Assembly: GCF_030687495.1 (NCBI RefSeq)
Contig: NZ_CP117435.1
Span: 1,984,001 to 2,048,000 of the forward strand
DNA length: 64,000 bases
Direction: 5' to 3'
Origin: Pseudomonas sp. FP453
GTDB lineage: Bacteria > Pseudomonadota > Gammaproteobacteria > Pseudomonadales > Pseudomonadaceae
Numbering within the stretch: the first letter of the stretch is position 1; every line of letters begins with the position of its first letter. The position numbers and the translations under genes were made by a program. Below are positions 39,182 to 48,549 of this stretch, piece after piece. The notes beneath the pieces are model-generated. The model was not told the origin of the DNA. It saw only the letters and a list, made by a program, of their open reading frames with translations, and did not search any database.

Positions 39182-39952
39182 TCAGTCGTAGATGACTTTC
39201 TTTTTCCACTCGGCGTCGGCGTCGACCACCTTCAGGCCTTCGGTCAGTTCGTTGACCTCGTCCTCGGCCGGCTTGCTGTTGGTCAATACCGTGGAGTTGG
39301 CGCGGGCCAGTTGTGACTCCAGCAATTGCAGTTGCGCGGCGTAGATCACCGGCTCCGGCTGTTTGCGCAGGTACTGCACGCCGCGCTCGAACGCCAGGCG
39401 CGCCTGGCCTGGCTGGCCCTGTTGCAGGGCATGCTGGCCGAGGTTGTTGAAGAACTCGATGTGCAGCAGCACGAGGATGTGGCGGATTTCCTTGATCCAG
39501 TGCTTGGCTTCGTTGGTCGGCAGGAAACCATCCTGGGCGGCTCGGGTGACCTGGCCGTGCAGGGCTTCGAGCAGGAAGCGAACGTCCTTGGCCTTGGCTT
39601 CGGTCTGGATCGGTGCCGGTGGGTTATTCACCGGGATCGATTCGCCCTGGGCAATCAATGCGTTCAGTTCGGTGATGCGGGCCTTGAGCGCTGCACTGGT
39701 CTTGTTGAGGTTGAGCAGGCGCTGGTTGACGTTGAGTTCCAGGCGGGTCATCAGCAGCTTGAGCGCCGGGTTCATCAACTGGCCCGGGAACGTCTCGGTG
39801 ATTTCACCGCAGCGACGCAGGCGATCATTGAGCTCGATCACGGTGCGCTGCTTTTCCAGTTTGTTGTTTTCCACCACGTGGTTCATGTAGCCAATGGCGA
39901 TCAGGATTACGATCCCGGCTATTACCAGCAGGGTGATCAGGAGTGGTGTCAC
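39182..39952 (-). CDS. Single-pass membrane protein of unknown function
   Basis: 256 residues from a GTG at 39952, supported by an AGAGG site 8 bases upstream. One N-terminal membrane helix (about 4-23: LITLLVIAGIVILIAIGYM), then a mostly helical body with coiled-coil character (ELNDRLRRCGEI, KTSAALKARITELNALI). No catalytic motif found. The pattern resembles DNA-repair/scaffold-type accessory proteins only superficially; I do not assign a function. Confidence 0.7.
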   Translation of the reverse strand: MTPLLITLLVIAGIVILIAIGYMNHVVENNKLEKQRTVIELNDRLRRCGEITETFPGQLMNPALKLLMTRLELNVNQRLLNLNKTSAALKARITELNALIAQGESIPVNNPPAPIQTEAKAKDVRFLLEALHGQVTRAAQDGFLPTNEAKHWIKEIRHILVLLHIEFFNNLGQHALQQGQPGQARLAFERGVQYLRKQPEPVIYAAQLQLLESQLARANSTVLTNSKPAEDEVNELTEGLKVVDADAEWKKKVIYD

Positions 39953-40310
39953 CGGTGTGACCTCTTTGTAGGGTTTGCAGTGGAGTGTAGTGATTGGGGC
40001 ATCTGGCGGATAGGACTGATCGACCAGTTGCCCGGGTAGATTCTTCTATATAGGTCATCCTTCCCTGCATAGATGCACATTGCCATCATTTGCTGCGGCG
40101 AACTATAACGCCTTGTCGTGCGCCAGAATATAGGCGCCAAGGCGCAGACGGACAGTTTGCCTGCACCGGCCGGGAAAGCAGGGCGAAGTCATTGATTTTA
40201 ATAAATTTATCCTTGGGGGTTGACGACCTTTCAATCCATCCATAGAATGCGCGCCACTTAACGCGGAAAGCACACAGCAAAACGCAGTTAGGGAGTGAAG
40301 TTGTACGTGT
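39953..40310. other. Intergenic region before the tRNA cluster
   Basis: 358 bases without a gene. It contains the tRNA promoter (40220-40248) and AT-rich upstream sequence (attgattttaataaatttat) that could act as an UP element. Nothing else is recognised. Confidence 0.6.
40220..40248 (+). promoter_or_regulatory. Sigma-70 promoter of the tRNA cluster
   Basis: TTGACG (40220-40225), 17-base spacer, TAGAAT (40243-40248), then a GC-rich discriminator gcgcgcc, the pattern of stringently controlled stable-RNA promoters. Confidence 0.8.
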
Positions 40311-40386
40311 GTCCCCTTCGTCTAGTGGCCTAGGACACCGCCCTTTCACGGCGGTAACAGGGGTTCGAGTCCCCTAGGGGACGCCA
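40311..40386 (+). tRNA. tRNA-Glu (TTC)
   Basis: 76 bases with encoded CCA. Acceptor gtcccct/aggggac, anticodon arm ccgccctTTCacggcgg, T-loop ggttcgagtcc. First of three identical copies. Confidence 0.97.
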
Positions 40387-40390
40387 TATT

Positions 40391-40466
<76 letters not shown>

Positions 40467-40570
40467 AATTTAAGCAGTGTTGCCCTCGGGCGGCACTGAG
40501 TGAAACCAGGGCATGATCTTCGGATCTAATCTCTGGACACTGAAATACACACCATGTGTTTCAGTTGTGT

Positions 40571-40646
40571 GTCCCCTTCGTCTAGTGGCCTAGGACACCG
40601 CCCTTTCACGGCGGTAACAGGGGTTCGAGTCCCCTAGGGGACGCCA
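40571..40646 (+). tRNA. tRNA-Glu (TTC), copy 2
   Basis: Identical to the copy at 40311. Confidence 0.97.
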
Positions 40647-40649
40647 TTT

Positions 40650-40725
<76 letters not shown>

Positions 40726-40828
40726 ATTTAAGCAGTGTTGCCTTCGGGCGGCACTGAGTGAAACCAGGGCATGATCTTCGGATCTAACCTCTGGGCACTG
40801 GAAGACACACCATGTGTTCCAGTAGCGT

Positions 40829-40904
40829 GTCCCCTTCGTCTAGTGGCCTAGGACACCGCCCTTTCACGGCGGTAACAGGGGTTCGAGTCCCCTAGGGGAC
40901 GCCA
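40829..40904 (+). tRNA. tRNA-Glu (TTC), copy 3
   Basis: Identical to the copy at 40311. Confidence 0.97.
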
Positions 40905-40907
40905 TTT

Positions 40908-40983
<76 letters not shown>

Positions 40984-40991
40984 TATTCAAC

Positions 40992-41023
40992 AAAAACGCC
41001 GATCAGCGATGATCGGCGTTTTT
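40992..41023 (+). terminator. Terminator of the tRNA cluster
   Basis: A perfect 13-bp stem aaaaacgccgatc / gatcggcgttttt with a six-base loop, then further T residues. Confidence 0.93.
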
Positions 41024-41037
41024 GTTTGTGCGCGATT

Positions 41038-41141
41038 GATCGTTCCCACGCTCTGCGTTGGAACGCCTCTTGGGACGCTCCGCGTCCCGCGTGACGCAGA
41101 GCGTCACAAGGAGCATTCCCACGCAGAGCGTGGGAACGATC
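41038..41141. repeat. 104-bp inverted-repeat element
   Basis: Perfect 21-bp terminal inverted repeats (41038-41058 and 41121-41141, core gttcccacgctctgcgt). Inside are two smaller hairpins, gggacgctccgcgtccc and gtgacgcagagcgtcac. Elements with this core are common in Pseudomonas genomes; it looks like a small non-coding mobile or palindromic repeat. Confidence 0.8.
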
Positions 41142-41154
41142 TAGCCCATCAGGA

Positions 41155-42894
41155 TCAGAGCTTCGGCAACTGCCCCACACGCCCCATCATTTCCGTAACG
41201 ATCTGCAGGTCCAACAAGAACTGCTCCACCGTCTTGAACTCATTGTCGGTGTGCCCGGTGTACTTCACCTCCGGCCGTGCCAGGCCGAACTGCACGCCAT
41301 TGGGCAGCTCATGCACGGACGTCGCCCCGGCCGAGGTGCCGAATTTGTGCTCCATGCCCAGGTTTTCACTGGCCACCGCCAACAGCGCCTTGACCCACTC
41401 ACCTTCCGGGTTGCGGTACATCGGCTCGGCCACCGAGTAGGTGAAGCTCACCTTGACCTTGGTCTGCTTGTCCCACGCACTCAGCTTGTCGGCAATTTCC
41501 TTTTTCAGCGTCTCCGGGGATTTGCCCTTCGGCACCCGCAGGTTCACCGCCAGCTTGAACGCCTTGTCATCCAGGCCGACAAAGGTCAGCGAGGTGGTCA
41601 GCGGGCCCATGAAATCGTCAGCGAACCCTACGCCCAACTTGCCGCCCAGGTAATCCAGGCCCCAGTTGTCGGACGCATACCGCGCGGCGTCGGTGATGTG
41701 GTTGTGCTTGAGGGCGATCTTGCCATCGACGCTGTGGATCAGCTCCAGCATGCGCGCCACCGGGTTGATGCCGGACTCGGGCTCGGAAGAGTGCGCCGAA
41801 ACGCCGGTCACCGTCAGCTTGACCTCTTTGCCGACCACCTTGGCCGTCACCTCGAAGTCGCCGCCATTATTCTTGGCGTACTCGGTGCCCGCCTGTTGCA
41901 GGCTGGTGGCGAGTTCGGCGGGCTTGTCGCTGACGAAAGTCGCCACCGAGGCCGATGGGATCTGGTTGGTGGCCATGCCGCCGGTCATTGCGATGATTTC
42001 CGCGCCTTTGCCTTCGCCCTTGCGACGCGGGAAAGTGGCCATCACGGTGCCGTAGCCTTTCTCGGCGATCACCACCGGGTAGCCGCCGTCCAGCGCCAGG
42101 TTGTACTGCGGCGTGGGGTTGTGTTCGAAGTAATAGGGAATCGCGTCGCCGGAGGTTTCCTCGGTGGTGTCCACCAACAGCTTGAACGTGCGCGCCAGTG
42201 GCAGTTTCTCTTCCTTGATCACCTTCATCGCATACATCGCCACGACGATGCCGTTCTTGTCATCCTCGGTACCACGGCCGTACATGCGGTCGCCGATCAG
42301 CGTGACCTTGAACGGATCGAGCTTGGTGCCGTCCTTCAGTACCCAGTTTTCCGGTGTGACCGGCACCACGTCGGCGTGGGCATGAATACCCACCACTTCG
42401 TCGCTGGCGCCTTCCAGGGAAATTTCATACACACGGTTGTCGATATTGCGGAAGTTCAGGTTGAAGGCCTTGGCCAGGTCCTGGATCTTCGCGGCGATCT
42501 TGAGGAATTCCGGGTTTTTGTACTGCGGCAGGCCGTCGATATTGAAGGTGGGGATTTCCACCAGTTCGCGCAGGGTTTCGGTGGCGGCCTTGCCGTATTT
42601 CACCCGCGTATAGATGCCCAGCAAGCGATTGATTTCGTTCTGCTGGTCGGCGCTCAGGGGTTTGTTATCAAGAAAAGCGCTGATCGCCGGGCCCACGTCG
42701 GCGGTCTTGCCCAGGTCGCCCTTGGCCAGGGTGCCGAGGAAACCACGGAAATCAGTGACGGATGTTTCGTTGAAGCTCTTCAGAATCGCCGTGCTTTGCT
42801 CGGCGCTGATGTTGGCGAGCGCAGGGGTGGCGATGGCCGAGAGGCTGGCCGCGAACAGGGTGGCAGCCGCCAGTTGCTTGAGAGGGAAGTGCAT
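41155..42894 (-). CDS. Exported M20 family dipeptidase
   Basis: 579 residues. Signal peptide (LAAATLFAASLSAIATPALA), so periplasmic or secreted. Then a helical N-terminal extension (about 25-110) and an M20 metallopeptidase of PepV type: first zinc ligands in GIHAHADVVPVTPE, bridging Asp in YGRGTEDDKNG, Glu-Glu in DTTEETSGD, and the dimerisation insert with VSAHSSEPESG. It probably cleaves dipeptides for amino acid uptake. AAGGAA ribosome site. The extension before the peptidase domain is not seen in cytoplasmic PepV. Confidence 0.88.
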   Translation of the reverse strand: MHFPLKQLAAATLFAASLSAIATPALANISAEQSTAILKSFNETSVTDFRGFLGTLAKGDLGKTADVGPAISAFLDNKPLSADQQNEINRLLGIYTRVKYGKAATETLRELVEIPTFNIDGLPQYKNPEFLKIAAKIQDLAKAFNLNFRNIDNRVYEISLEGASDEVVGIHAHADVVPVTPENWVLKDGTKLDPFKVTLIGDRMYGRGTEDDKNGIVVAMYAMKVIKEEKLPLARTFKLLVDTTEETSGDAIPYYFEHNPTPQYNLALDGGYPVVIAEKGYGTVMATFPRRKGEGKGAEIIAMTGGMATNQIPSASVATFVSDKPAELATSLQQAGTEYAKNNGGDFEVTAKVVGKEVKLTVTGVSAHSSEPESGINPVARMLELIHSVDGKIALKHNHITDAARYASDNWGLDYLGGKLGVGFADDFMGPLTTSLTFVGLDDKAFKLAVNLRVPKGKSPETLKKEIADKLSAWDKQTKVKVSFTYSVAEPMYRNPEGEWVKALLAVASENLGMEHKFGTSAGATSVHELPNGVQFGLARPEVKYTGHTDNEFKTVEQFLLDLQIVTEMMGRVGQLPKL

Positions 42895-42988
42895 TGTTGG
42901 AGCATTCCTTTGCAGGTAGTGAGTAAGAGGTTTCTGACTAAAGCGTCAGAAACATTTCCACACACTACCATTACTCAGGTGCGCATCG

Positions 42989-44206
42989 TCAATGCTGGCC
43001 AGGGTGGGGCTCGGGGTAATCCTTGTCTATCTCCAAGGCTCTAGCGTAAGGCCCATCCCATAACTGTTCGTGCAGTTGTCCTACGCGCTTGGCCATCGCT
43101 TCACTGCGCATCACCACCTCCAGGTTGCGCGAATTATCCAGGTAGCCGCCCAGCCAATTGCTGGTGCCAATCCACGCCACTTGTCCGTCGATCTCCATGG
43201 TCTTGCTGTGGATCACCCGCGCGTAGGGGATAAAGCCTTGCTTGGCTTGCGGCAGGGTGACGATCTTGACCTGCACGTTGGGCAGCACCGCCAGGCTCTT
43301 GAGGTAGGGCAGTTCCAGTTTGTCGGTGTTCCAGTTGGACACCATCAGCTTGACCGACACCCCCCGTGCCGCCGCTGCACGCACGGCGTTGTCGATCACC
43401 GCGTAGTACGGACGGGTGCGATCAGGTCCGTAGGAAAGCGGTGCGTAGTCCAGCAGTTGTACGCGTACTTCCTGTTTCGCTTCGCCCAGCAGGCGCGGCA
43501 GTTCCAGCTGTGAATCGCCGACGCCGGGCGGGTTGTAGCGTTGCGGGCTGGCCACCAGGTAATTGCCGGTACGCGGCGGTTCTTTACCGGCGGCGGGCAG
43601 CGGCACCGGTTGGTTGGCGGCCAGCGCCGCCTGGGCTTGCCAGTCCTGGTCGAAGATCGCCTGCACTTGGCCAACCACCGCGGTATCGCTGATGCGCAGC
43701 CCGGTTTCGTGGATATGTTCGAGGGAGCGCCAGTCGAAATTCTGGCTGCCGACAAACGCCTGCTTGCCGTCCACCACCAGGTATTTGGCGTGGATGATGC
43801 CGCCGCTCAGTTGGCCGTAGGGCAGCACGCGGAAGGTCAGGTTGGGGATCGCGCGCAAGCGTTCCAGCGTGGAAGCTTCCGACAACTTCAGGCCTTTTTC
43901 TTCGAGCAGGAAGCGAATCTTCACACCGCGTTTGCCGGCGGCTTCCAGGTGCTCGATGACGGTGTCCATCACCGAGCCGGGATGGTCGGCGGCGTAGAAC
44001 TGGCCGATATCAATGCTGCTCTTGGCCGCGTCAAACAGTTCGATCCACACCGGGCCGGGCTGGCGCAAGTCGTCGGTGCCGAGGGCGGTGTCCACCGGCA
44101 CGGTGTGCACCAGTTCAAACCCCGCAATTGAAAAGTCCGCCTGGGCCAGCGGACTGAGGAGCAAGCCGGCAAGGCCTGCGATGCGCAATTTCAAGGAGAT
44201 GGGCAT
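42989..44206 (-). CDS. Exported phospholipase D-like protein
   Basis: 405 residues with a signal peptide (IAGLAGLLLSPLAQA). Two HxKxxxxD motifs: His139/Lys141/Asp146 in IHAKYLVVDG and His333/Lys335/Asp340 in IHSKTMEIDG, each followed by a G(S/T)xN(F/W) segment. Both halves of the PLD active site are therefore intact. Substrate may be a phospholipid or nucleic acid. AGGAAG site 5 bases before ATG. Confidence 0.88.
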   Translation of the reverse strand: MPISLKLRIAGLAGLLLSPLAQADFSIAGFELVHTVPVDTALGTDDLRQPGPVWIELFDAAKSSIDIGQFYAADHPGSVMDTVIEHLEAAGKRGVKIRFLLEEKGLKLSEASTLERLRAIPNLTFRVLPYGQLSGGIIHAKYLVVDGKQAFVGSQNFDWRSLEHIHETGLRISDTAVVGQVQAIFDQDWQAQAALAANQPVPLPAAGKEPPRTGNYLVASPQRYNPPGVGDSQLELPRLLGEAKQEVRVQLLDYAPLSYGPDRTRPYYAVIDNAVRAAAARGVSVKLMVSNWNTDKLELPYLKSLAVLPNVQVKIVTLPQAKQGFIPYARVIHSKTMEIDGQVAWIGTSNWLGGYLDNSRNLEVVMRSEAMAKRVGQLHEQLWDGPYARALEIDKDYPEPHPGQH

Positions 44207-44222
44207 AGGTCTTCCTACCAGG

Positions 44223-44250
44223 AAAAAAGCGGGCGCATTGCGCGCCCGCT
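44223..44250 (-). terminator. Terminator of the exbD-tonB-receptor-exbB operon
   Basis: A 9-bp stem agcgggcgc / gcgcccgct; on the minus strand it is followed by six T residues, just after the exbB stop. Confidence 0.9.
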
Positions 44251-44257
44251 CAAACGA

Positions 44258-44905
44258 TCATGCAGTGCGGCTATGCAGCGGCGTCGGCACCAGGTGCGGT
44301 ACTTCGCTTTGCACACGGGCACCGGTGGCAGCGCGGATCAGCAGGATTTTCAGCTGGTCGTTGATGCGCTCCAGGCTGTCCTGGAAGAAGTTGTGGAACA
44401 CCACGCAGAACAGCGCGATGGCGATCCCCAGGCCGGTCGCAAACAACGCCGTCCCGATGCCACCGGAAATCTGCCCTGGGTCGGACACACCGGCCGACGC
44501 CAGCGCCTTGAACGTGTCGATAATGCCGAGGATGGTCCCCAGCAGGCCCAACAGCGGCGCGGCGGTGGTGATGGTTTCGATGATCCACAGGCTGCGGGCC
44601 AACGGTGCGCGGGTGGTCAGATACTGGGTTTCGATGACGTCATCCAGGTCCTTGCGCGAGCCATGGCTGGCCTTTTGTGCCAGTACCGGCAACACCATGC
44701 TCAACGGCAGGCTGTCGCGACGGGTCAGGTTTTCCGGCAAGTCGCGTTCGCTGTGCACGTTGGCGCCGAGCACCTCGGTCAAGGCGCGGGCCTGGCGGCG
44801 CACATAGGCGAAGTACAGGCCACGCTCGATGGCGATAAAGATGGCGATGGCCATCGCGGCATACATCACATAGAAGGTGATGTCGTGAAGCACATTCATG
44901 TCCAT
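44258..44905 (-). CDS. exbB: ExbB/TolQ/MotA-type proton channel subunit
   Basis: 215 residues. Membrane helix about 10-28, cytoplasmic loop, and two further helices in the conserved block TTAAPLLGLLGTILGIIDTF and GIGTALFATGLGIAIALFCVV. With ExbD it uses proton motive force to energise TonB. It is placed last in the operon, separated from exbD by tonB and the receptor gene, which is unusual. A GAGG site precedes the ATG. Confidence 0.9.
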   Translation of the reverse strand: MDMNVLHDITFYVMYAAMAIAIFIAIERGLYFAYVRRQARALTEVLGANVHSERDLPENLTRRDSLPLSMVLPVLAQKASHGSRKDLDDVIETQYLTTRAPLARSLWIIETITTAAPLLGLLGTILGIIDTFKALASAGVSDPGQISGGIGTALFATGLGIAIALFCVVFHNFFQDSLERINDQLKILLIRAATGARVQSEVPHLVPTPLHSRTA

Positions 44906-44922
44906 GTTCCGTTACCTCGCTG

Positions 44923-47202
44923 TTAGAAATTGGCTTCCAGGGACACCGTCACGGTGCGTTCCAGGCCGACGATGTAGGCTGGGTCGCCGTCGCGGAAACC
45001 GCTGTAGCTGGCGGCGTTGGTCTTGGTGGTGTACACGCCGTCCAGGTACTTCTTGTCGAACAGGTTGTCGACGTTCAGGCGCAGGGTCGCGTCCTTGACC
45101 ACCTTCTTGTCCACCGGCAGGTAGATACCGGCGCCGGCGTTGAACACGGTGCGCCCGGAAATGGCTTCGTCGTTGGTCAGGTCGCCGTAGAGCTTGCTGG
45201 TGTACTTGCCGCCGAAGGTGCCGTAGAAGCGGCCGTCGTCGTAGCCGATGTTGGCGGCCAGCATGTTTTTCGGCACGTTGGCGAACTGCTTGCCGCTGGT
45301 GGGCAACACGATGGCCTTGCCGGCGTTGTAGACGGTCAGGTCATCCTGCTGCTCGGCCTTGGTGTAGGTGTAGGAGGTGTAGTAGTTGAAGTGATTGGGC
45401 AGCAGGCCGCTCCACTCCAGTTCCAGGCCGCTGTTGTTGACGGAGCCGGCGTTGATGTCGGCGAAGTCGCCGTTGATGTCTTTGGACGAGACCTGGCGAT
45501 CCTTGAACTGCATGTAGAACAAGGTGGCGGCCACGGTCATGTCGTCACCGGTGAAGCGCCAGCCCAACTCGTGGTTCCAGCTGGTTTCCGGCTTGGAGTT
45601 GATCGAGTCCAGGCCCTTGTCGTACAGCACGTAGTTCTGCGGGATGCGCATGTTGCGCGACAGGCTGTAGAACAACTGGTCCTGCTCGTCCAGCTGGTAC
45701 TTGAGGCCGACGTTGGGCAGCAGTTTGTTGTAGGTCTGGTTACGTTTTTCCGGCTGCTCGGTGAGGCTGCCGTGGTTGGTGCCGTCACGCTTGACGTTCA
45801 TGTAGGCCAGGCCCGCCACCAGGGTCCAGTCCGGGTTGATGTACCAGGTGTCCTGGGCCCAGACCTTTTGCGCCGGGGTCACGGTGAAGCGGTCGCGACC
45901 CTGTACGGTGTTGCCGTTGGCATCGACCACCGAGTCGGCGTCTGGCCAGGTGTCGGTGGGCTTGCCGCTGTTTTTCAGGGCAATGAACGGCTGGGTCTGG
46001 CTTTGGCGTGCGCGCTCATACCAGTAGCCGAATTGCAGGCTGTGTTCGCCCAGGTCCCAGTTCAGCTTGGTGGTGATGCCCGGGCGCCAGGTCTGGGTAC
46101 GCGAAGGGCGGTAGTACACGCCGGTGGTGGAGGAGCCGTCGGCGTTGTATTGCGCGGCGGTCGGCAGGTTGCTCAGGTCGAACACGCCGCCGGCGTTGGA
46201 GCCACGGTTGAGCGCATAGCTGGAGGAACCGACGCCGCTGCCATTGCCCCAGTAGTAATACGGGATCACCGACAGGGCCAGGTTATCGGCCAGCTTGAAC
46301 TGGGTGTTGAGCACGCCGGTAAAGGTCTGGAACGGGTTCTGCGCCAGGGCGTAGTAGCTGTTGAGCTTGCCGTTGCTGCCCACGGTCGGCGTGGCCGGGT
46401 AGGGGTCGTACTTGCGGCCGTTCTGCTGGTACTGGGCCTTGGTCAACTGGCTGTAACTGTTGTTGTCCTGCTCGTGGTACTTGAGGATCAGGTTGGCCGT
46501 GTTGCCATTGCCGGCGTCGAAGAAGCTGTTCCACTCCACCTTGTCCGCGCGCACCGCGCCCGAGCCGCGCCACATCTGGCCTTCGGTGTGGGACGCCGAC
46601 AGCCAGTTGCTCAGGCCGTTGATCTCGCCGGTATTGAGCCGCGCGAAGGTCTTGCGCGTGGCGTTGCTGCCCATGACCTGTTTGACGAACGCCCCGGTTT
46701 CCTTGGTCGGGCGGATGGTCACGATGCCGATGTTGCCGCCGCTGGAACCGATATGCGGGCCGTCGGCTTCTGCCGAGCCCTGGGTGACGAAGATCTGGTC
46801 GATGTTTTCCGGGTCGCCCAGCAGGTTGGAATACAGCGCGTAGTTGCCCGAGTCGTTGATCGGCATGCCGTCCACCGACATGCCCACCTGGTCGGAGTTG
46901 AGCCCGCGCATGGTGAAGCGAAAGCCCGACAGGCCGGTGTTGTCTTCGCTGGAGATGTTCAGCCCCGGGGTGTACTTGAGCTTGTCCACGGCGTTACCGG
47001 TGGCGGTCTGTTTATCCAGCGCCTCCTTGGTCACCGTGGAGCGGCCCTTGATGCTTTCTTCCTGCACCATATAGCCGCCACCTGCCGTGGCCTTGCCCTG
47101 TACGCCGATCGTGCCGACGTCGCTGCCGCTGGTGTCGGCCATGGCCATGCCGTGGCCCATGCTTGCGGCAACGAGTGCCAGATGAATCCGTGTGAACCTC
47201 AT
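44923..47202 (-). CDS. TonB-dependent outer-membrane receptor
   Basis: 759 residues. Signal peptide (ALVAASMGHGMAMA), a short N-terminal stretch with a possible TonB box (GTIGVQGK), plug with LDKQTATGNAVDKLKYTPGL and FRFTMRGLNSDQVGMSVDGM, and barrel ending LERTVTVSLEANF. The plug form with NVDNLFDKKYLDGV near the end is of siderophore/ferric-citrate-like or general type; the ligand cannot be read from sequence. No Fur box was seen upstream of the operon. AGGA site before ATG. Confidence 0.9.
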   Translation of the reverse strand: MRFTRIHLALVAASMGHGMAMADTSGSDVGTIGVQGKATAGGGYMVQEESIKGRSTVTKEALDKQTATGNAVDKLKYTPGLNISSEDNTGLSGFRFTMRGLNSDQVGMSVDGMPINDSGNYALYSNLLGDPENIDQIFVTQGSAEADGPHIGSSGGNIGIVTIRPTKETGAFVKQVMGSNATRKTFARLNTGEINGLSNWLSASHTEGQMWRGSGAVRADKVEWNSFFDAGNGNTANLILKYHEQDNNSYSQLTKAQYQQNGRKYDPYPATPTVGSNGKLNSYYALAQNPFQTFTGVLNTQFKLADNLALSVIPYYYWGNGSGVGSSSYALNRGSNAGGVFDLSNLPTAAQYNADGSSTTGVYYRPSRTQTWRPGITTKLNWDLGEHSLQFGYWYERARQSQTQPFIALKNSGKPTDTWPDADSVVDANGNTVQGRDRFTVTPAQKVWAQDTWYINPDWTLVAGLAYMNVKRDGTNHGSLTEQPEKRNQTYNKLLPNVGLKYQLDEQDQLFYSLSRNMRIPQNYVLYDKGLDSINSKPETSWNHELGWRFTGDDMTVAATLFYMQFKDRQVSSKDINGDFADINAGSVNNSGLELEWSGLLPNHFNYYTSYTYTKAEQQDDLTVYNAGKAIVLPTSGKQFANVPKNMLAANIGYDDGRFYGTFGGKYTSKLYGDLTNDEAISGRTVFNAGAGIYLPVDKKVVKDATLRLNVDNLFDKKYLDGVYTTKTNAASYSGFRDGDPAYIVGLERTVTVSLEANF

Positions 47203-47226
47203 CAGTGTCGTCCTGGTGTCGGGTGC

Positions 47227-47949
47227 TTATTGCACGCTGTAGTTGAAGGTGGCGGTGAAGCGATGCTCATTGCTCCCCCCGAACGCTTGCTCGGGGAACG
47301 GTTTGACTTGCTTGATGCGACGCAAGCTGTTGGCGGCGGCCCGGTTGAGCAACATGCTCGAGGCCTGGGTCTGCACGCCGGAGTCGAGAACCCGACCCTG
47401 GCGATCGACCAGCAACCACACCACCACCTCGCCGGTCGGGCGTTCGAGGGACGCCTGGCGGCCGGTGGGGTATTGCTTGTAGCTGTCCAACTCGTTGCGC
47501 AAACCCTTGAGGTAACCGCCTTCCAGGGCCTGGCCATCGACCTTCGGCGGCGCGGGCGGTGCCGGTGTCGGCGCAACCTGGGCCACGGCGGCGGGTGCCG
47601 GTTTGGCGGCCACCGGTGGCGGGGTGGGCGTCGGCGTGGGCTTGGCGACCACGGGCTTGGGCACCGGCTTGGGCTTGGGCTCAGGTTTTGGCTGCGGTTT
47701 GGGCGGCGGTGGCGGCGGCGCCGGCTCGGCCTCTTCGTCCTCGATCACCGGCGGTGGCGGCTCTTGCTCGACCACCGGTTCCGGGACCACTTCCGGCTCC
47801 GGCTCGACCAACGCCAGCTCCACCGCCGACTCGTCATACACCGGCTCGACCTTCAAGGTTTGCGACTGGATGCCCATCGCAATCAGCACCAGGGCGATCA
47901 CGGCCGGGACGCTGCCCAGCAACTGACGTGCACGAAACAGGACGTACAT
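47227..47949 (-). CDS. tonB: TonB energy transducer
   Basis: 240 residues. N-terminal membrane anchor (about 11-30), a long periplasmic linker made of Pro-Glu and Pro-Lys repeats (residues 50-130), and a C-terminal TonB domain with YPTGRQASLERPTGEVVVWL and a final FNYSVQ strand. It couples the ExbB-ExbD motor to the receptor encoded next to it. It begins two bases after the exbD stop. Confidence 0.92.
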   Translation of the reverse strand: MYVLFRARQLLGSVPAVIALVLIAMGIQSQTLKVEPVYDESAVELALVEPEPEVVPEPVVEQEPPPPVIEDEEAEPAPPPPPPKPQPKPEPKPKPVPKPVVAKPTPTPTPPPVAAKPAPAAVAQVAPTPAPPAPPKVDGQALEGGYLKGLRNELDSYKQYPTGRQASLERPTGEVVVWLLVDRQGRVLDSGVQTQASSMLLNRAAANSLRRIKQVKPFPEQAFGGSNEHRFTATFNYSVQ

Positions 47950-47951
47950 GA

Positions 47952-48359
47952 TCAGGACTTACGCGTGGCAATGGACACGGAGGTAAAGCCACCCAGGCGC
48001 AGGGTGTCCATCACTTCCACCAGGCGCGAAACCTCCACGCCCTTGTCGCTGTTGACGATGATCGTCGACTTGGTATCGGGCTTTTCGGCGGCCTTCAACG
48101 CCGGCACCAAGGCCTCGACGGTGAGGTCCTTGCCGTCCAGTTGCAACTGGCCCGCCAAACCCAGCGTCAGGATGAATTTGTTCTGCGGCTTGAGCTGCTG
48201 CGAACTGCTGGCGCTGGGCAATTGGGTCTTCATGCCGAGGGCCGGAATCACGTTCAGGCTCACGAGTACGAAAAACACCAGGAGGAACATCATCACGTCG
48301 ATCATCGGGATCAATTCGATGTGCGCCTTGCGTTTTTTCGGTTCGTCCCAGGTTCTCAT
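47952..48359 (-). CDS. exbD: ExbD/TolR-type proton channel subunit
   Basis: 135 residues. One membrane helix with the essential Asp21 in IPMIDVMMFLLVFF, and a periplasmic domain ending in the TGxD-like region. First gene of the operon; the 190-base gap upstream is shared with a divergent acetyltransferase gene and shows no clear Fur site. Confidence 0.92.
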   Translation of the reverse strand: MRTWDEPKKRKAHIELIPMIDVMMFLLVFFVLVSLNVIPALGMKTQLPSASSSQQLKPQNKFILTLGLAGQLQLDGKDLTVEALVPALKAAEKPDTKSTIIVNSDKGVEVSRLVEVMDTLRLGGFTSVSIATRKS

Positions 48360-48549
48360 TCCGCTACCCCGTTATTGAATTAGGGGCGACACGCTAACAA
48401 CCAAAAATGACCGATTGGTTAACTTTAATTGACGTTTTGAGGGCTCTAGGATGGGTCTTGCAGGCGACTCCGTAGTCATTTTTGCGACGTAACAGAATTG
48501 AAATCCAGCAGGGGCATTCTCAGAAACTTTACATCGAGGGCCCCGAGGA

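Noticed and set aside
45391..48378. A 995-codon open frame on the plus strand
   Set aside because: It lies antisense to the exbB-receptor-tonB-exbD operon, which has clear families and ribosome sites. GC-rich codon use leaves the opposite strand free of stops, and the antisense text is low-complexity.
48360..48549. A Fur box before the exbD operon
   Set aside because: No match to the AT-rich GATAATGAT-type palindrome could be found in this gap by eye.
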